From: Promicromonospora iranensis | GTDB lineage: Bacteria > Actinomycetota > Actinomycetes > Actinomycetales > Cellulomonadaceae | DNA length: 64,000 nucleotides | Direction of reading: 5' to 3' | Assembly: GCF_028994775.1 (NCBI RefSeq) | Contig: NZ_JAJQMN010000007.1 | Coordinates: 186,001 to 250,000 of the forward strand | In this document: positions 42,272 through 51,231 of the stretch, one piece after another | Layout of the letters: every line of letters begins with the position of its first letter | How positions within the stretch are numbered: the stretch's first letter is position 1 | Made by a program: the position numbers and the translations under genes | The notes under the pieces: model-generated | What the model saw: only the letters and a program-made list of their open reading frames with translations | Database searches by the model: none | Told to the model about the DNA's origin: nothing

Positions 42272-43252
42272 ATGCATCGGAACCTGCGACGGCCGGCGAC
42301 CCTGTTCGCCTCGGCCGCACTCGTCCTGACCGCCTGCACGCCCGGCGCCGCCGAGCCCGCGCCGAGCACGACGATCTCGGCTCCGTCGTCCTCCGGGTCG
42401 TCCTCCGGGCCGGCCGCCTCGGACCCGATGGCGAGCGGGAGGGCGACCACCCCGCCGTCGCCGGCGGTCGACGTCACCGCGGAGATCGGCCGCCTCGAGG
42501 AGAGGTACGACGCCGTGGTGGGGCTGTACGCGGTGGACACCGGCACAGGGACGGAGGTGGCCCACCGCGCGGACCGCCGGTTCGCGTACGCCTCGACGTT
42601 CAAGGCGCTGGCGGCAGCCGCGGTCCTGGAGCGCAGCAGCCCGGACGAGCTGGCGCAGGTCGTCACCTACGACGCCGGCGACCTCCAGGAGTACTCGCCG
42701 GTGGCCGAGCGGCACGTCGACGAGGGCATGACGATGTACCAGATCATCGACGCCGCCGTGCAGGAGAGCGACAACACGGCGGGCAACCTGCTGCTCGAGG
42801 CGCTGGACGGTCCGGCCGGTCTGCAAGCCGCGCTGCGCGAGATCGGCGACGAGACCACGATGGCGGCGCGCTACGAGCCCGAGCTCAACGACGTGGCCCC
42901 CGGGGACGAGCGGGACACCAGCACCGCCCGGGCGCTCGCCCACGACCTGCGCGCCTACGGCCTGGGAGACGTGCTCGACGACTACGCCAGAGAGACCCTC
43001 GTCGAGGCGCTGCGCGGCAGCGTCACCGGCACCGAGACCATCCGCGCCGGCGTGCCGGACGGCTGGGTGGTGGGCAGCAAGACCGGCACCTCGGGGAACG
43101 GCGGCCGCAACGACATCGGTCTGCTCTGGCCGCCCGACGGCGAGCCGGTGGTGCTGGCGGTCCTCACCCAGGCCAAGGACCGCGAGGCGGAGCCTGACGA
43201 CGCCCTCCTGGCGGAGGTCACGGCCGTGGCCGTCGAGGCCTTCGGCGGCTGA
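42272..43252 (+). CDS. Class A beta-lactamase, lipoprotein
   Basis: 326 residues. Lipobox LTAC with Cys22, a Ser/Pro-rich tether, then a full class A enzyme: S108-TF-K111, SDN at 166-168, the omega-loop EPELN starting Glu202, and KTGT at 270-273. Hydrolyses beta-lactams by an acyl-serine route while held on the outer face of the membrane. No SD; CAGACT lies six bases before the ATG, so it may be leaderless. No regulator adjoins it. Confidence 0.93.
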   Translation: MHRNLRRPATLFASAALVLTACTPGAAEPAPSTTISAPSSSGSSSGPAASDPMASGRATTPPSPAVDVTAEIGRLEERYDAVVGLYAVDTGTGTEVAHRADRRFAYASTFKALAAAAVLERSSPDELAQVVTYDAGDLQEYSPVAERHVDEGMTMYQIIDAAVQESDNTAGNLLLEALDGPAGLQAALREIGDETTMAARYEPELNDVAPGDERDTSTARALAHDLRAYGLGDVLDDYARETLVEALRGSVTGTETIRAGVPDGWVVGSKTGTSGNGGRNDIGLLWPPDGEPVVLAVLTQAKDREAEPDDALLAEVTAVAVEAFGG

Positions 43253-43266
43253 ACCTCCGGGGCGCC

Positions 43267-43353
43267 TGTGGACTGCGCCACACCGAGAGATCATGTGCGC
43301 ATAGATATGGACGCGGCGTACACATCTGTGGTTATATGAACGCACAGTCCACA
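43267..43353 (+). promoter_or_regulatory. Promoter with flanking inverted repeat before SDR gene
   Basis: TGTGGACTG (43267-43275) and its complement CAGTCCACA (43345-43353) flank an AT-rich segment holding TGGACG (43308-43313) and TTATAT (43332-43337), a plausible -35/-10 with 18-bp spacing. Transcription would start near 43344, after the ATG at 43336, which supports GTG 43375 as the start. Confidence 0.45.
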
Positions 43354-43374
43354 TCGGAACCTCAGGAGGATGTC

Positions 43375-44130
43375 GTGAGCACCAGCACCAGCACCAGCAC
43401 CAGCAGCATCCGGGTCGCCCTCGTCACGGGCGGGTCCGGCGGTATCGGCCGCACCGTCGTCGAGCGGCTCGCAGCCGACGGCTTCGCCGTCGCCGTCCAC
43501 TACGCGGGCAACCAGGCCCGGGCCGAGGAGATCGTCGCGAGCGTCACGGCCTCGGGCGGTCAGGCGATCGCCGTCGCCGGGGACGTCGCGGACGAGGAAG
43601 CCATGGCCGCCGCGTTCGACGCGACGGAGGCCGCGTTCGGCGGGATCGACGTCGTGGTGAACACGGCGGGGATCATGATCCTCGGCCCGGTCGCGAGCTT
43701 CGACCTGGCCGACCTCGACCGCATGCACCGCACCAACGTCCGCGGCGCGTTCGTCGTCGCCCAGCAGGCGGCCCGCCGGGTCCGGGCGGGCGGCGCGATC
43801 ATCGGTTTCTCGACGAGCCAGACCCGACTGCAGCACCCGACGTACGCGCCCTACGCCGCCTCCAAGGCAGCCGTCGAGGCGCTGACCCTGGTGCTCGCAC
43901 GCGAGCTGCGGGGCAAGGACGTCACCGTCAACGCCGTCGCCCCCGGGCCGACGGCGACGCCGCTGTTCCTCGACGGCAAGGACGAGCAGACCATCAAGAC
44001 CCTCGCCGGGCTCGCCCCCCTGGAGCGCCTCGGCACCCCGGACGACGTCGCCGAGACCGTCGCGTTCCTGGCCGGACCCGCGCGCTGGGTCAACGGGCAG
44101 ACCGTCTACGTCAACGGCGGCATCGCCTGA
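43375..44130 (+). CDS. SDR-family oxidoreductase
   Basis: 251 residues. GTG 43375 has AGGAGG five bases upstream; an ATG at 43336 lies before the likely transcription start. After a Ser-Thr repeat: TGGSGGIGRTV cofactor loop, VNTAGIMILG, catalytic Ser in GFSTSQTRL and YAASK, and WVNGQTVYVNGGI. NAD(P)-dependent 3-oxoacyl-reductase-like; substrate unknown. Probably co-transcribed with the next SDR and TetR genes, with 68 and 83 bp gaps. Confidence 0.88.
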   Translation: MSTSTSTSTSSIRVALVTGGSGGIGRTVVERLAADGFAVAVHYAGNQARAEEIVASVTASGGQAIAVAGDVADEEAMAAAFDATEAAFGGIDVVVNTAGIMILGPVASFDLADLDRMHRTNVRGAFVVAQQAARRVRAGGAIIGFSTSQTRLQHPTYAPYAASKAAVEALTLVLARELRGKDVTVNAVAPGPTATPLFLDGKDEQTIKTLAGLAPLERLGTPDDVAETVAFLAGPARWVNGQTVYVNGGIA

Positions 44131-44198
44131 CCCGTCGCAGGCCACCGCACGCACCAGCAGCAACGCCACCGGCAGCAACACCATCAGAAGGAGCAGTC

Positions 44199-45101
44199 AT
44201 GAGCAACGTCATCGTGATCACGGGGGCCTCGTCCGGCTTCGGAGCCCTCACGGCTCGCGCCCTGGCCTCCGCGGGAGACACCGTCTACGCGGGCATGCGC
44301 CAGACCACCGGCCGCAACGCGCCGCAGGTCGAGGCCGCCGAGGCCTGGTCGCAGGAGCACGGAGCCGACCTGCGTGCCATCGAGCTCGACGTCAACTCCC
44401 AGGAGTCGGTCGACAGTGCGATCGCCCAGGTCCAGGCCGAGCACGGCCGCATCGACGTGCTGATCCACAACGCGGGGCACATGGTCGTAGGGCCCACCGA
44501 GGCGTTCACGCCCGAGCAGCTCGCGGAGCTGTACGACATCAACGTGCTGTCCACCCAGCGGGTGAACCGGGCGGTCCTTCCCGGCATGCGCGACCGCGGC
44601 GAGGGCCTCGTGATCTGGGTGTCCAGCTCCAGCGTCAAGGGCGGCACCCCGCCCTACCTCGCCCCGTACTTCGCCGCCAAGGCGGGCATGGACTCGCTCG
44701 CGGTGTCGTACGCGGGCGAGCTGGCCCGCTGGGGCGTCGAGACGTCGATAGTGGTGCCCGGCTCGTTCACCAGCGGCACCAACCACTTCGCGCACGCCGG
44801 CCACCCCGCCGACGCCGACGTCGAGGCCGCGTACGAGACCCGGTACGCCGGGCTGATGGACCAGGTCGCCGAGAAGCTCGCGGCGCTGGCGCCCGAGGGT
44901 GCCGACGCCTCGCTGGTCTCGGACGAGATCGCCCGCATCGTCGCCCTGCCCGTCGGGCAGCGGCCGTACCGCGTGCACATCGACCCGGCCGACGACGGCT
45001 CGGAGGCGGTCTCCGACCTCGCCGACCGCACCCGCGGCGAGTTCCTCGCCCGGGTCGGCCTGGGCGACCTGCTCACGGTCGAGGCCGGAGCGCACCCGTA
45101 G
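44199..45101 (+). CDS. SDR-family oxidoreductase (ketoreductase-like)
   Basis: 300 residues. TGASSGFGALTA cofactor site, IHNAGHMVVGP, catalytic Ser in WVSSSSVKGG, YFAAK active-site motif and VVPGSFTSGTNH. Only modestly like the preceding SDR. ATG follows AAGGAG. The tail beyond 250 is longer than the classical family. Downstream TetR probably controls both SDR genes. Confidence 0.88.
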   Translation: MSNVIVITGASSGFGALTARALASAGDTVYAGMRQTTGRNAPQVEAAEAWSQEHGADLRAIELDVNSQESVDSAIAQVQAEHGRIDVLIHNAGHMVVGPTEAFTPEQLAELYDINVLSTQRVNRAVLPGMRDRGEGLVIWVSSSSVKGGTPPYLAPYFAAKAGMDSLAVSYAGELARWGVETSIVVPGSFTSGTNHFAHAGHPADADVEAAYETRYAGLMDQVAEKLAALAPEGADASLVSDEIARIVALPVGQRPYRVHIDPADDGSEAVSDLADRTRGEFLARVGLGDLLTVEAGAHP

Positions 45102-45184
45102 TGGGTGCCCGACCTAGACTGGCGCGCGCTGCCCACGACCTGGCTGCCCGTCACGCGGCGGTCGACGAACCTGGAGGAGGACAC

Positions 45185-45811
45185 GTGGAGAACGAGGTGA
45201 CGGCCTCCGCCGTCGAGGCGTCCGGGACCCGCGGCCGAGGGCGAGGGCGGCGTCCGGCCGAGGAGGTGCGCGGCGACGTGCTGCGCACCGTGGGGGAGCT
45301 GCTGCTCGACGAGGGCATCGCCGACCTGACGTTCGAGCGGGTCGCGCGGCTGTCCGGCGTCAGCAAGACCACGCTGTACAAGTGGTGGCCCTCCAAGGGC
45401 GCGCTGGCTCTCGACGGCTACTTCCACGCGGTCCAGGAGACGCTGGCGTTCCCCGACACCGGCGACATCCGTACGGACCTGCTCGACCAGCTGCACGCGT
45501 TCGTCCGCCTGATGACCACCACGCCGGGGGGCCGCATCCTCGCGGAGCTCGTCGGCGAGTCCCAGACGGACAAGGACCTCGCGATCGCCTACCGGACCCT
45601 GTACTCGTCCGGGCGCCGCGCGCTGGCGGGGGAGCGGCTCACGAAGGCGCAGGAGCAGGGCCAGCTCCGGGCCGACGTCGACGTGCAGGTGGTCGTCGAC
45701 CAGCTCTGGGGCGCCGTCTACCACCGCCTCCTGATCCCGGACGAGCCCCTCACGGACGCCTTCGTCGAGGCCCTGGTGGACAACCTCCTGAACGGCATAG
45801 CGGTCCCGTAG
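45185..45811 (+). CDS. TetR-family regulator
   Basis: 208 residues, GTG six bases after GGAGGAGG. Helix-turn-helix LTFERVARLSGVSKTTLYKWWPSKGAL (about 40-66) and a C-terminal TetR_C domain (GRILAELVGESQ, AVYHRLLIPDEPL) of the AcrR-like group. Likely represses the two SDR genes upstream. Confidence 0.92.
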   Translation: MENEVTASAVEASGTRGRGRGRRPAEEVRGDVLRTVGELLLDEGIADLTFERVARLSGVSKTTLYKWWPSKGALALDGYFHAVQETLAFPDTGDIRTDLLDQLHAFVRLMTTTPGGRILAELVGESQTDKDLAIAYRTLYSSGRRALAGERLTKAQEQGQLRADVDVQVVVDQLWGAVYHRLLIPDEPLTDAFVEALVDNLLNGIAVP

Positions 45812-45848
45812 CGGATCCGGCCCCGGGGCGCGTTCGGCCAGGGCTCGC

Positions 45849-45911
45849 TCAGCCCAGCAGCAGCGCGACCAGGAAGACGTTCTGCCCGGTCGCCAGCGCC
45901 ACCAGCCCGCG
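45849..45911 (-). pseudogene. Possible remnant of a membrane-protein gene (last 20 codons)
   Basis: Read leftward from 45911 the frame gives RGLVALATGQNVFLVALLLG then TGA at 45849, with every third codon base G or C as in real genes here. It would be the C-terminal hydrophobic end of a transporter-like protein. Family A palindrome copy 2 begins at 45912 and interrupts the frame. Short length means chance cannot be excluded. Confidence 0.3.
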
Positions 45912-45969
45912 TGAGTGCTGGATATTTGTGGGCCAGACGGCCGTTTGACCCACAAATACCCAGCACTCA
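45912..45969. terminator. Palindrome family A, copy 2
   Basis: Arms 45912-45932 and 45949-45969 pair over 21 bp with one mismatch; the right arm is the family sequence CAAATACCCAGCACTCA. The centre CAGACGGCCGTTTG is itself palindromic but differs from the centres of the other copies. It overlaps the stop of gudD by three bases and separates it from the TetR gene. Confidence 0.7.
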
Positions 45970-47295
45970 ACGGACGAGGCACGGGCGTTTCGGGTCGAAC
46001 GTCCACCCCTCCACCAGGTACTGCATGGCCACCGCGTCGTCCCGCGCCCCGAGCCCGTGCGCCAGGTACAGCTCGTGCGCGGCGGCCAGGCGCTCGCGGT
46101 CCAGCTCGACCCCGAGCCCCGGCGTCGTCGGCACCTGGATCGCGCCGTCGCGGATCTGGGGCGGCGCCGTCGTCAGGCCCTGTCCGTCCTGCCAGATCCA
46201 GTGGGTGTCCAGCGCGGTGATGGCGCCGGGTGCCGCCGCCCCGACGTGCGTGAACATCGCCAGCGAGATGTCGAAGTGGTTGTTGGAGTGCGAACCCCAG
46301 GTCAGCCCGAACTCGTGGCAGAGCTGCGCGACACGCACGGAGCCGGCCATGGTCCAGAAGTGCGGGTCGGCCAGCGGGATGTCGACGGCGCCCGCGCGCA
46401 CGGCGTGCGCCATCTCGCGCCAGTCCGTCGCGACCATGTTGGTGGCGGTCGGCAGGCCGGTCGCCCGCCGGAACTCCGCCATGGCCTCCCGGCCCGAGAA
46501 CCGGCCCTCCGCGCCGCACGGGTCCTCGGCGTAGGCGACGACGCCGCGCATGCGGTGCCCGAGGCGGATCGCCTCCGCCAGCGGCCAGCCGCCGTTCGGG
46601 TCGAGCGTGATCCGCGCGTCGGGGAACCGCTCCTTGAGCGCGACGACGGTGTCCACCTCCAGGTCGCCGGACTGCACGCCGCCCTTGAGCTTGAAGTCGC
46701 CGAACCCGTAGCGCTCCTGGGCGGCCTCGGCCAGCCGCACGACGGCGTCGGGCGTCATGGCCTGCTCGCGACGCAGCCGGCCCCACGCGTCGGACTCGTC
46801 GTCCCCGCGCAGGTAGGGCAGGTCGGTCGCGTCCGGGTCGCCCACGTAGAACAGGTAGCCGAGCATCGGCACGCTCGCGCGCTGGACGCCGTCGCCGAGC
46901 AGCTCGGCCACGGGCACGCCCAGGTCCTGGCCGTGCAGGTCCAGCAGCGCGGACTCCAGGGCCGTGACCGCGTGCACCGTGGTGCGCAGGTCGAAGGTCT
47001 GCAGGCCGCGACCGCCCGCGTCGCGGTCGGCGAACGTGGTGGACACGGAGCGCAGCAGGCTCCGGTACCAGGCGACCGGCTGTCCGACGACGAGTCTTCC
47101 CGCCTCCTCGATCGTGGTGCGGATCTTCTCCCCGCCGGGCACCTCGCCGAGGCCGGTGCGGCCGTCGGAGTCGGTGACCACCGCGATGTTCCGCGTGAAG
47201 AACGGGCCGTGCGCGCCGGAGAGGTTGAGCAGCATCGAGTCGTGCCCGGCGACGGGCACCACCTCGACGCGAGTGATCGTCGGGTGGCCGCTCAC
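45967..47295 (-). CDS. gudD: D-glucarate dehydratase
   Basis: 442 residues. Enolase superfamily, dehydrates D-glucarate (and L-idarate) to 5-dehydro-4-deoxy-D-glucarate. The N-terminus [20 protein letters not shown] is diagnostic. Active-site residues line up with the E. coli enzyme at an offset of three: Lys202, Lys204 (FKLKGG), Asp232, Glu257, Asn286, His336 ([10 protein letters not shown]) and Asp363. GTG start overlaps the dehydrogenase stop by four bases. Third gene of the kdgD operon. Confidence 0.96.
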   Translation of the reverse strand: MSGHPTITRVEVVPVAGHDSMLLNLSGAHGPFFTRNIAVVTDSDGRTGLGEVPGGEKIRTTIEEAGRLVVGQPVAWYRSLLRSVSTTFADRDAGGRGLQTFDLRTTVHAVTALESALLDLHGQDLGVPVAELLGDGVQRASVPMLGYLFYVGDPDATDLPYLRGDDESDAWGRLRREQAMTPDAVVRLAEAAQERYGFGDFKLKGGVQSGDLEVDTVVALKERFPDARITLDPNGGWPLAEAIRLGHRMRGVVAYAEDPCGAEGRFSGREAMAEFRRATGLPTATNMVATDWREMAHAVRAGAVDIPLADPHFWTMAGSVRVAQLCHEFGLTWGSHSNNHFDISLAMFTHVGAAAPGAITALDTHWIWQDGQGLTTAPPQIRDGAIQVPTTPGLGVELDRERLAAAHELYLAHGLGARDDAVAMQYLVEGWTFDPKRPCLVR

Positions 47296-48935
47296 TCAGC
47301 GGCCTCGCTCGCCTCGTCCGCACCGAGGACGACGTCGAGCACGCCGTCGACCCGGCGCGTCAGGTGCCACGGGTTGTCCGACCGGACCGGCTCGGGCAGC
47401 AGGTACTCCGGCAGGTTCTGGTAGGCGACGGGGCGCAGGAAGCGCTCGATGGCGAGCGTCCCCACCGAGGTGGTGCGGCTGTCCGACGTCGCGGGGAAGG
47501 GCCCGCCGTGCACCATCGCGTGCCCCACCTCGACGCCGGTGGGCCAGCCGTTCGCGAGGATGCGGCCGGCGGTGCGCTCGAGGACCGGCAGGAGCCAGGT
47601 GGCGGTCTCCCGGTCGGCCTCGGTCAGGTGCAGCGTGACGGTGAGCTGCCCTTCCAGCCGCTCGATCGCGGACAGCAGCTCGTCGGCGTCCGCGTACCGG
47701 ACCACGAGCGACGCGGCGCCGAAGATCTCGGCCTGCAGCACCGGGTTGTCGAGCAGGGTGGTCACGTCGCTCGCGAACACCGTGGGCGCGGGGGCGTTGC
47801 GGGTCGTGCCCGGCGTGCCGGTACCCACCTGCTCGACGCCGTCCTGCGCGGCCAGCGTGTCCACGCCCTGCTGCCAGGCCTCCGCGATGCCGCCGGTGAG
47901 CATGGTCTGTCCGGCCGCGGCGGCCGCGGCGCGCCCGGCGGCCGCCACGAACGCGTCGCCGCGAGGGCCGGCCGGGACGAACACGAGGCCGGGCGCGGTG
48001 CAGAGCTGGCCGGACGAGCCGGTCACCGAGGTGAGGTACGCGGCGGCGAGCGCGTCGACGTCGCCGGCCAGGGCGCCGTCGAGCAGGACCGTCGGGTTGA
48101 TCGAGCTCATCTCCGCGTACACGGGGATCGGTACGGGGCGCGCGGCGGCCGCTGCGACCAGCGCGAGGCCGCCCGCGCGGGAGCCGGTGAACCCGACCGC
48201 CCGGATCGCGGGATCGCTCACGAGCGCCTGGCCCACCACCTTCCCCGGCCCGTACACGAGGGAGAAGACGCCGGGGTGCAGCCCGCACCGCGTGACGGCG
48301 TCGGCGACGGCGCGGCCGACGAGCTCCGCCGTGCCCGGGTGCGCGTTGTGCGCCTTGACGACGACCGGGCAGCCCGCGGCGAGCGCCGAGGCGGTGTCAC
48401 CGCCCGCGGTGGAGAAGGCGAGCGGGAAGTTGCTCGCGCCGAACACGGCGACGGGGCCGAGCGGCACCTTGCGCTGCCGGATGTCGACGCGGGGCAGGGG
48501 AGTGCGGTCGGGCCGGGCGGGGTCGATGCGCACGCCGCGGTGGTCACCCTGGCGGACCACCTGCGCGAACAGGCGCAGCTGGCCGGTGGTGCGGGCGACC
48601 TCGCCCGTCAGGCGTGCCGCGGGGAGGCCGGTCTCGCGCATGGCCCGCGCGACGACGTCGGGCCCGAGGGTTTCGATGTTGTCCGCGATCTGCTCCAGGA
48701 GCCGCGCGTGCGGTTCGGGTTCGAGCGCGGAGAAGGAGGCGAAGGCCTCCTGTGCGGCGGCGGTCGCCCGGGCGACCTGGGCCTCGTCGAGCAGGGAGTA
48801 GGCAGGTTCGAGGGCCTCGGCAGTGGCCGGGTCCTGCCCGGCGACGGTGCCTGCGGTACCCGCGAGGGGAGCGCCGGCGACTATCGAGTGGCCGGTGAGC
48901 TCTGTCGTGAGGGCTGTGGTGGCCTGCGTGGTCAT
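47292..48935 (-). CDS. 2,5-dioxovalerate (2-oxoglutarate semialdehyde) dehydrogenase
   Basis: 547 residues, aldehyde dehydrogenase fold. [20 protein letters not shown], general base Glu in [14 protein letters not shown] and nucleophile Cys in [11 protein letters not shown] are present, and this long form with GSSGQLCT is typical of the NADP-dependent semialdehyde dehydrogenases of sugar-acid routes. Oxidises the KdgD product to 2-oxoglutarate, which enters the TCA cycle. ATG follows AAGGAG by six bases; 57 bp from kdgD. Confidence 0.9.
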   Translation of the reverse strand: MTTQATTALTTELTGHSIVAGAPLAGTAGTVAGQDPATAEALEPAYSLLDEAQVARATAAAQEAFASFSALEPEPHARLLEQIADNIETLGPDVVARAMRETGLPAARLTGEVARTTGQLRLFAQVVRQGDHRGVRIDPARPDRTPLPRVDIRQRKVPLGPVAVFGASNFPLAFSTAGGDTASALAAGCPVVVKAHNAHPGTAELVGRAVADAVTRCGLHPGVFSLVYGPGKVVGQALVSDPAIRAVGFTGSRAGGLALVAAAAARPVPIPVYAEMSSINPTVLLDGALAGDVDALAAAYLTSVTGSSGQLCTAPGLVFVPAGPRGDAFVAAAGRAAAAAAGQTMLTGGIAEAWQQGVDTLAAQDGVEQVGTGTPGTTRNAPAPTVFASDVTTLLDNPVLQAEIFGAASLVVRYADADELLSAIERLEGQLTVTLHLTEADRETATWLLPVLERTAGRILANGWPTGVEVGHAMVHGGPFPATSDSRTTSVGTLAIERFLRPVAYQNLPEYLLPEPVRSDNPWHLTRRVDGVLDVVLGADEASEAAE

Positions 48936-48992
48936 GCTGTCTCCTTCTGGGCGGTCGCTGTTCGTCTCGCTGATCGTCTCGCTGAGCACCGG

Positions 48993-49955
48993 TCAGCCGG
49001 CCAGCGCGGCTTTGTCGGCGGGGCGGACGTCGGCGGGGCGCACACCGGCGGCGTCGACCAGGGCGCCGAGGTCCGCGAGGTCCTGCTCGGTCAGGTCCTG
49101 CAGGGGCGCGCGGACGCTGCCCAGGTCCCGGCCCACCACCTTGAGGCCGGCCTTGACGATGGACACCCCGTACCCCTTGGTGCGGTCACGGATGTCGAGG
49201 TAGGGCAGCACGAACCGGCGCAGCTTCTCGGTGACCGCCGCGTGGTCCTGGGCCCGCACGTCGCGGTAGAACGCCAGGGCGAACTCGGGCACGAAGTTGT
49301 ACATGGCCGACGAGTAGGTGCTCATGCCGAGCTGCAGCAGCGGCAGGGCGAACGTCTCCGCGGTGGGCAGCCCGCCGAGGTAGAAGAGCCGGTCGCCGTT
49401 CGTGGCGTAGACGCGGGTGAGCTGCTCGATGTCGCCGATGGCGTCCTTGAACCCGATGAAGTTGGCGTGCCGTTCGGCGAGGCGCGCCACGGTCTGCGCG
49501 GAGTACACGGCGTTGCCGCGGTTGTAGACGATCACCCCGAGGCTCGTGGAGGCGCACACGGCGGAGGCGTGCTCCAGCAGCCCCGCCTGGTCGCACTCGG
49601 TGAGGTAGGGGGGCAGGAGCAGGAGTCCTTCCGCTCCGGCGGCCTCGGCGGCCCGCGCGTTCTGGATCGCCTGGGCGGTGTTGCCGCCGGCGCTGCCGAG
49701 CACCGGGGTGCGTCCGGCGGAGGTCTCGACGGCGAGCCGCACCACACGGGCGGACTCCTCGGGGGTCAGGCTGAAGCCTTCCCCCGTGCCGCCCGCGGCG
49801 AAGAGGCCGCCGATCGGGAAGCTCGACTGCCAGTCGATGTGCTCGCGGTACAGCTTCTCGTCGATCTCCCCGTCCCCGGCGAACGGGGTGACGGGGAACG
49901 AGAGCAGCCCGTCCTTGAGGGCGGCGGCGAGCTCCTGGGGTGCATACGTGGCCAC
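48993..49955 (-). CDS. kdgD: 5-dehydro-4-deoxyglucarate dehydratase
   Basis: 320 residues, DapA-like TIM barrel. Schiff-base Lys170 ([12 protein letters not shown]) and Tyr144 ([11 protein letters not shown]) are present, with [13 protein letters not shown] at the phosphate/keto-acid site. Converts 5-dehydro-4-deoxyglucarate to 2-oxoglutarate semialdehyde, CO2 and water. Operon position next to gudD distinguishes it from dihydrodipicolinate synthase. GTG start after AGGAGGGG. First gene of the operon; a LysR-type site is centred about 75 bp upstream. Confidence 0.94.
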   Translation of the reverse strand: MATYAPQELAAALKDGLLSFPVTPFAGDGEIDEKLYREHIDWQSSFPIGGLFAAGGTGEGFSLTPEESARVVRLAVETSAGRTPVLGSAGGNTAQAIQNARAAEAAGAEGLLLLPPYLTECDQAGLLEHASAVCASTSLGVIVYNRGNAVYSAQTVARLAERHANFIGFKDAIGDIEQLTRVYATNGDRLFYLGGLPTAETFALPLLQLGMSTYSSAMYNFVPEFALAFYRDVRAQDHAAVTEKLRRFVLPYLDIRDRTKGYGVSIVKAGLKVVGRDLGSVRAPLQDLTEQDLADLGALVDAAGVRPADVRPADKAALAG

Positions 49956-50016
49956 TGTGGCCCCTCCTGTGACAGACGTCGGCGATGGCGTGCTGGCGCC
50001 AACCTAGGAACCTCGA

Positions 50017-50045
50017 ACGATGCCTGTCCAAGCCCGATCGTGCAT
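50017..50045 (-). promoter_or_regulatory. 29-bp LysR-type site upstream of kdgD
   Basis: On the minus strand: ATGCA, six variable bases, then GGCTTGGACAGGCATCGT. The same element, one base different, lies at 51061-51089 in the lysR/tctC gap. The outer ATGC...GCAT ends form a dyad, as in LysR sites. It is 62-90 bp before the kdgD start, the usual activation distance. Confidence 0.75.
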
Positions 50046-50084
50046 CGGCTGATACCCCAACAACATCGCTGGCCTGCCCTCACC

Positions 50085-50148
50085 CGTTGAGTGCTGGCTA
50101 TTTGTGGCATCGGAACGGTTCGACAGCGCAAATACCCAGCACTCAACG
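50085..50148. terminator. Palindrome family A, copy 3
   Basis: Ends CGTTGAGTGCTGG and CCAGCACTCAACG pair fully; inner part is less perfect (two mismatches in the 22-bp arms) and the centre reads CGGAACGGTTCG. It starts 5 bp beyond the stop of the LysR gene, fitting a terminator for that gene. Confidence 0.65.
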
Positions 50149-50153
50149 AGGGG

Positions 50154-51038
50154 TTAGTCGTGGGGTGGGTGGAGGGAGGTCAGGAAGCTGTGGAGGGCCG
50201 GGTTCTTCGACGTCCGGTCCCAGATGGCGTGCAGCTCTACGACGCCGTGCGGGACGTCGCCCAGTTCCACGAACGTCACGCCGGGCAGCCCCAGGAGCCG
50301 CGCCGACTCGGGGACGAACGCGACGCCGCGCCCCGCGGCGACCAGGGAGCACATGGTGAGGATCTGGCTGACGACGTGCACGACGTTCGAGTGCTCGACG
50401 GCGATGTACCGCACCACCATGTCGTAGAAGTACCGGGCCTTGGTGGGGTGGTGCCCGATCACCGGCTGCTCGCGCAGGTCGGTGGCCGCGACCGGCCGGT
50501 CCAGGAGGGTCAGCGGGTGCCCGTGCGGCACGGCGAGGACCAGGTCCTCCGACAGGAGCAGCCGGGAGTCGAAGCTGTCCTGGTCGAACGGCGGACGGCC
50601 GAGTGCGAGGTCGAGTTCGCCGCGCCGGATCGCCTCGATCTGCTCGACGGTGACGAGTTCCTGGAGGTCGAGGTCGACGTCGGGCATGAACTCGGCGATC
50701 TCCTGGACGAGGGTGCCCAGCAGGCTGAACCCGGACGCGGCGGTGAACCCGAGGCGCAGCACCCCGGCCCGGCCCGCCGCGATCCTCCGGGCCAGGGCGG
50801 GGGCGGCGTCGGCGGCGGTGAGCAGGCGGCGGGCCTCCTCCAGGAACACGGCGCCCGCCGTCGTCAGCTCGACATGGCGGTTGTCCCGCTCGAGGAGCGG
50901 GACCCCTACGGCGCGCTCCAGCTTCTGAACCTGGCGGCTCAGGGGCGGCTGGGTCATGTTGAGCCGCTCGGCGGCGCGGCCGAAGTGGAGCTCCTCCGCG
51001 ACGGCCAGGAAGCAGCGGACCTGATCGAGGGTGTACAC
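50154..51038 (-). CDS. LysR-family regulator of the hexarate genes
   Basis: 294 residues. N-terminal helix-turn-helix (MYTLDQVRCFLAVAEELHFG, LNMTQPPLSRQVQKLERAVG) and effector domain with LRLGFTAASGFSLLGTLVQE and VGRGVAFVPESA. Divergent from tctC and upstream of the kdgD operon. Two copies of a 29-bp element, one in its own promoter and one before kdgD, make it the likely regulator of both, probably with a hexarate or its keto product as inducer. Confidence 0.92.
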   Translation of the reverse strand: MYTLDQVRCFLAVAEELHFGRAAERLNMTQPPLSRQVQKLERAVGVPLLERDNRHVELTTAGAVFLEEARRLLTAADAAPALARRIAAGRAGVLRLGFTAASGFSLLGTLVQEIAEFMPDVDLDLQELVTVEQIEAIRRGELDLALGRPPFDQDSFDSRLLLSEDLVLAVPHGHPLTLLDRPVAATDLREQPVIGHHPTKARYFYDMVVRYIAVEHSNVVHVVSQILTMCSLVAAGRGVAFVPESARLLGLPGVTFVELGDVPHGVVELHAIWDRTSKNPALHSFLTSLHPPHD

Positions 51039-51060
51039 GATACCTTCCGAGAATCAAGCA

Positions 51061-51089
51061 ATGCAGTAAGAGGCTTAGACAGGCATCGT
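51061..51089 (+). promoter_or_regulatory. 29-bp LysR-type site in the lysR/tctC gap
   Basis: ATGCA, six bases, then GGCTTAGACAGGCATCGT. It matches the element before kdgD in 22 of 23 fixed positions with identical spacing. It sits 23-51 bp before the lysR start, so it also suits autorepression, and 143 bp before tctC. Confidence 0.75.
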
Positions 51090-51231
51090 AAGTGGTTCCT
51101 ATGCTCAACGCCCGACCGGGATATGCCTTTCCGTCTGTCATGTGCGGTCCTCGAACCGCTCCCAGACCTCGATTCTTGCCCGATCGCAGTGATCCGAACT
51201 CAATGACCCGATCTCAACGAGGAGAGCCGTG

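Noticed and set aside
43336-43374. ATG start for the first SDR gene
   Set aside because: It precedes the likely transcription start and has no ribosome site; GTG 43375 follows AGGAGG at ideal distance.
48993-49955. Dihydrodipicolinate synthase (dapA)
   Set aside because: The fold is the same, but position beside gudD and the semialdehyde dehydrogenase, and the closer match in the keto-acid loop, favour kdgD.
47364-50090. 908-codon plus-strand open frame opposite the kdgD/gudD operon
   Set aside because: Antisense to three enzymes with intact active sites and crosses palindrome copy 3; no family resemblance.
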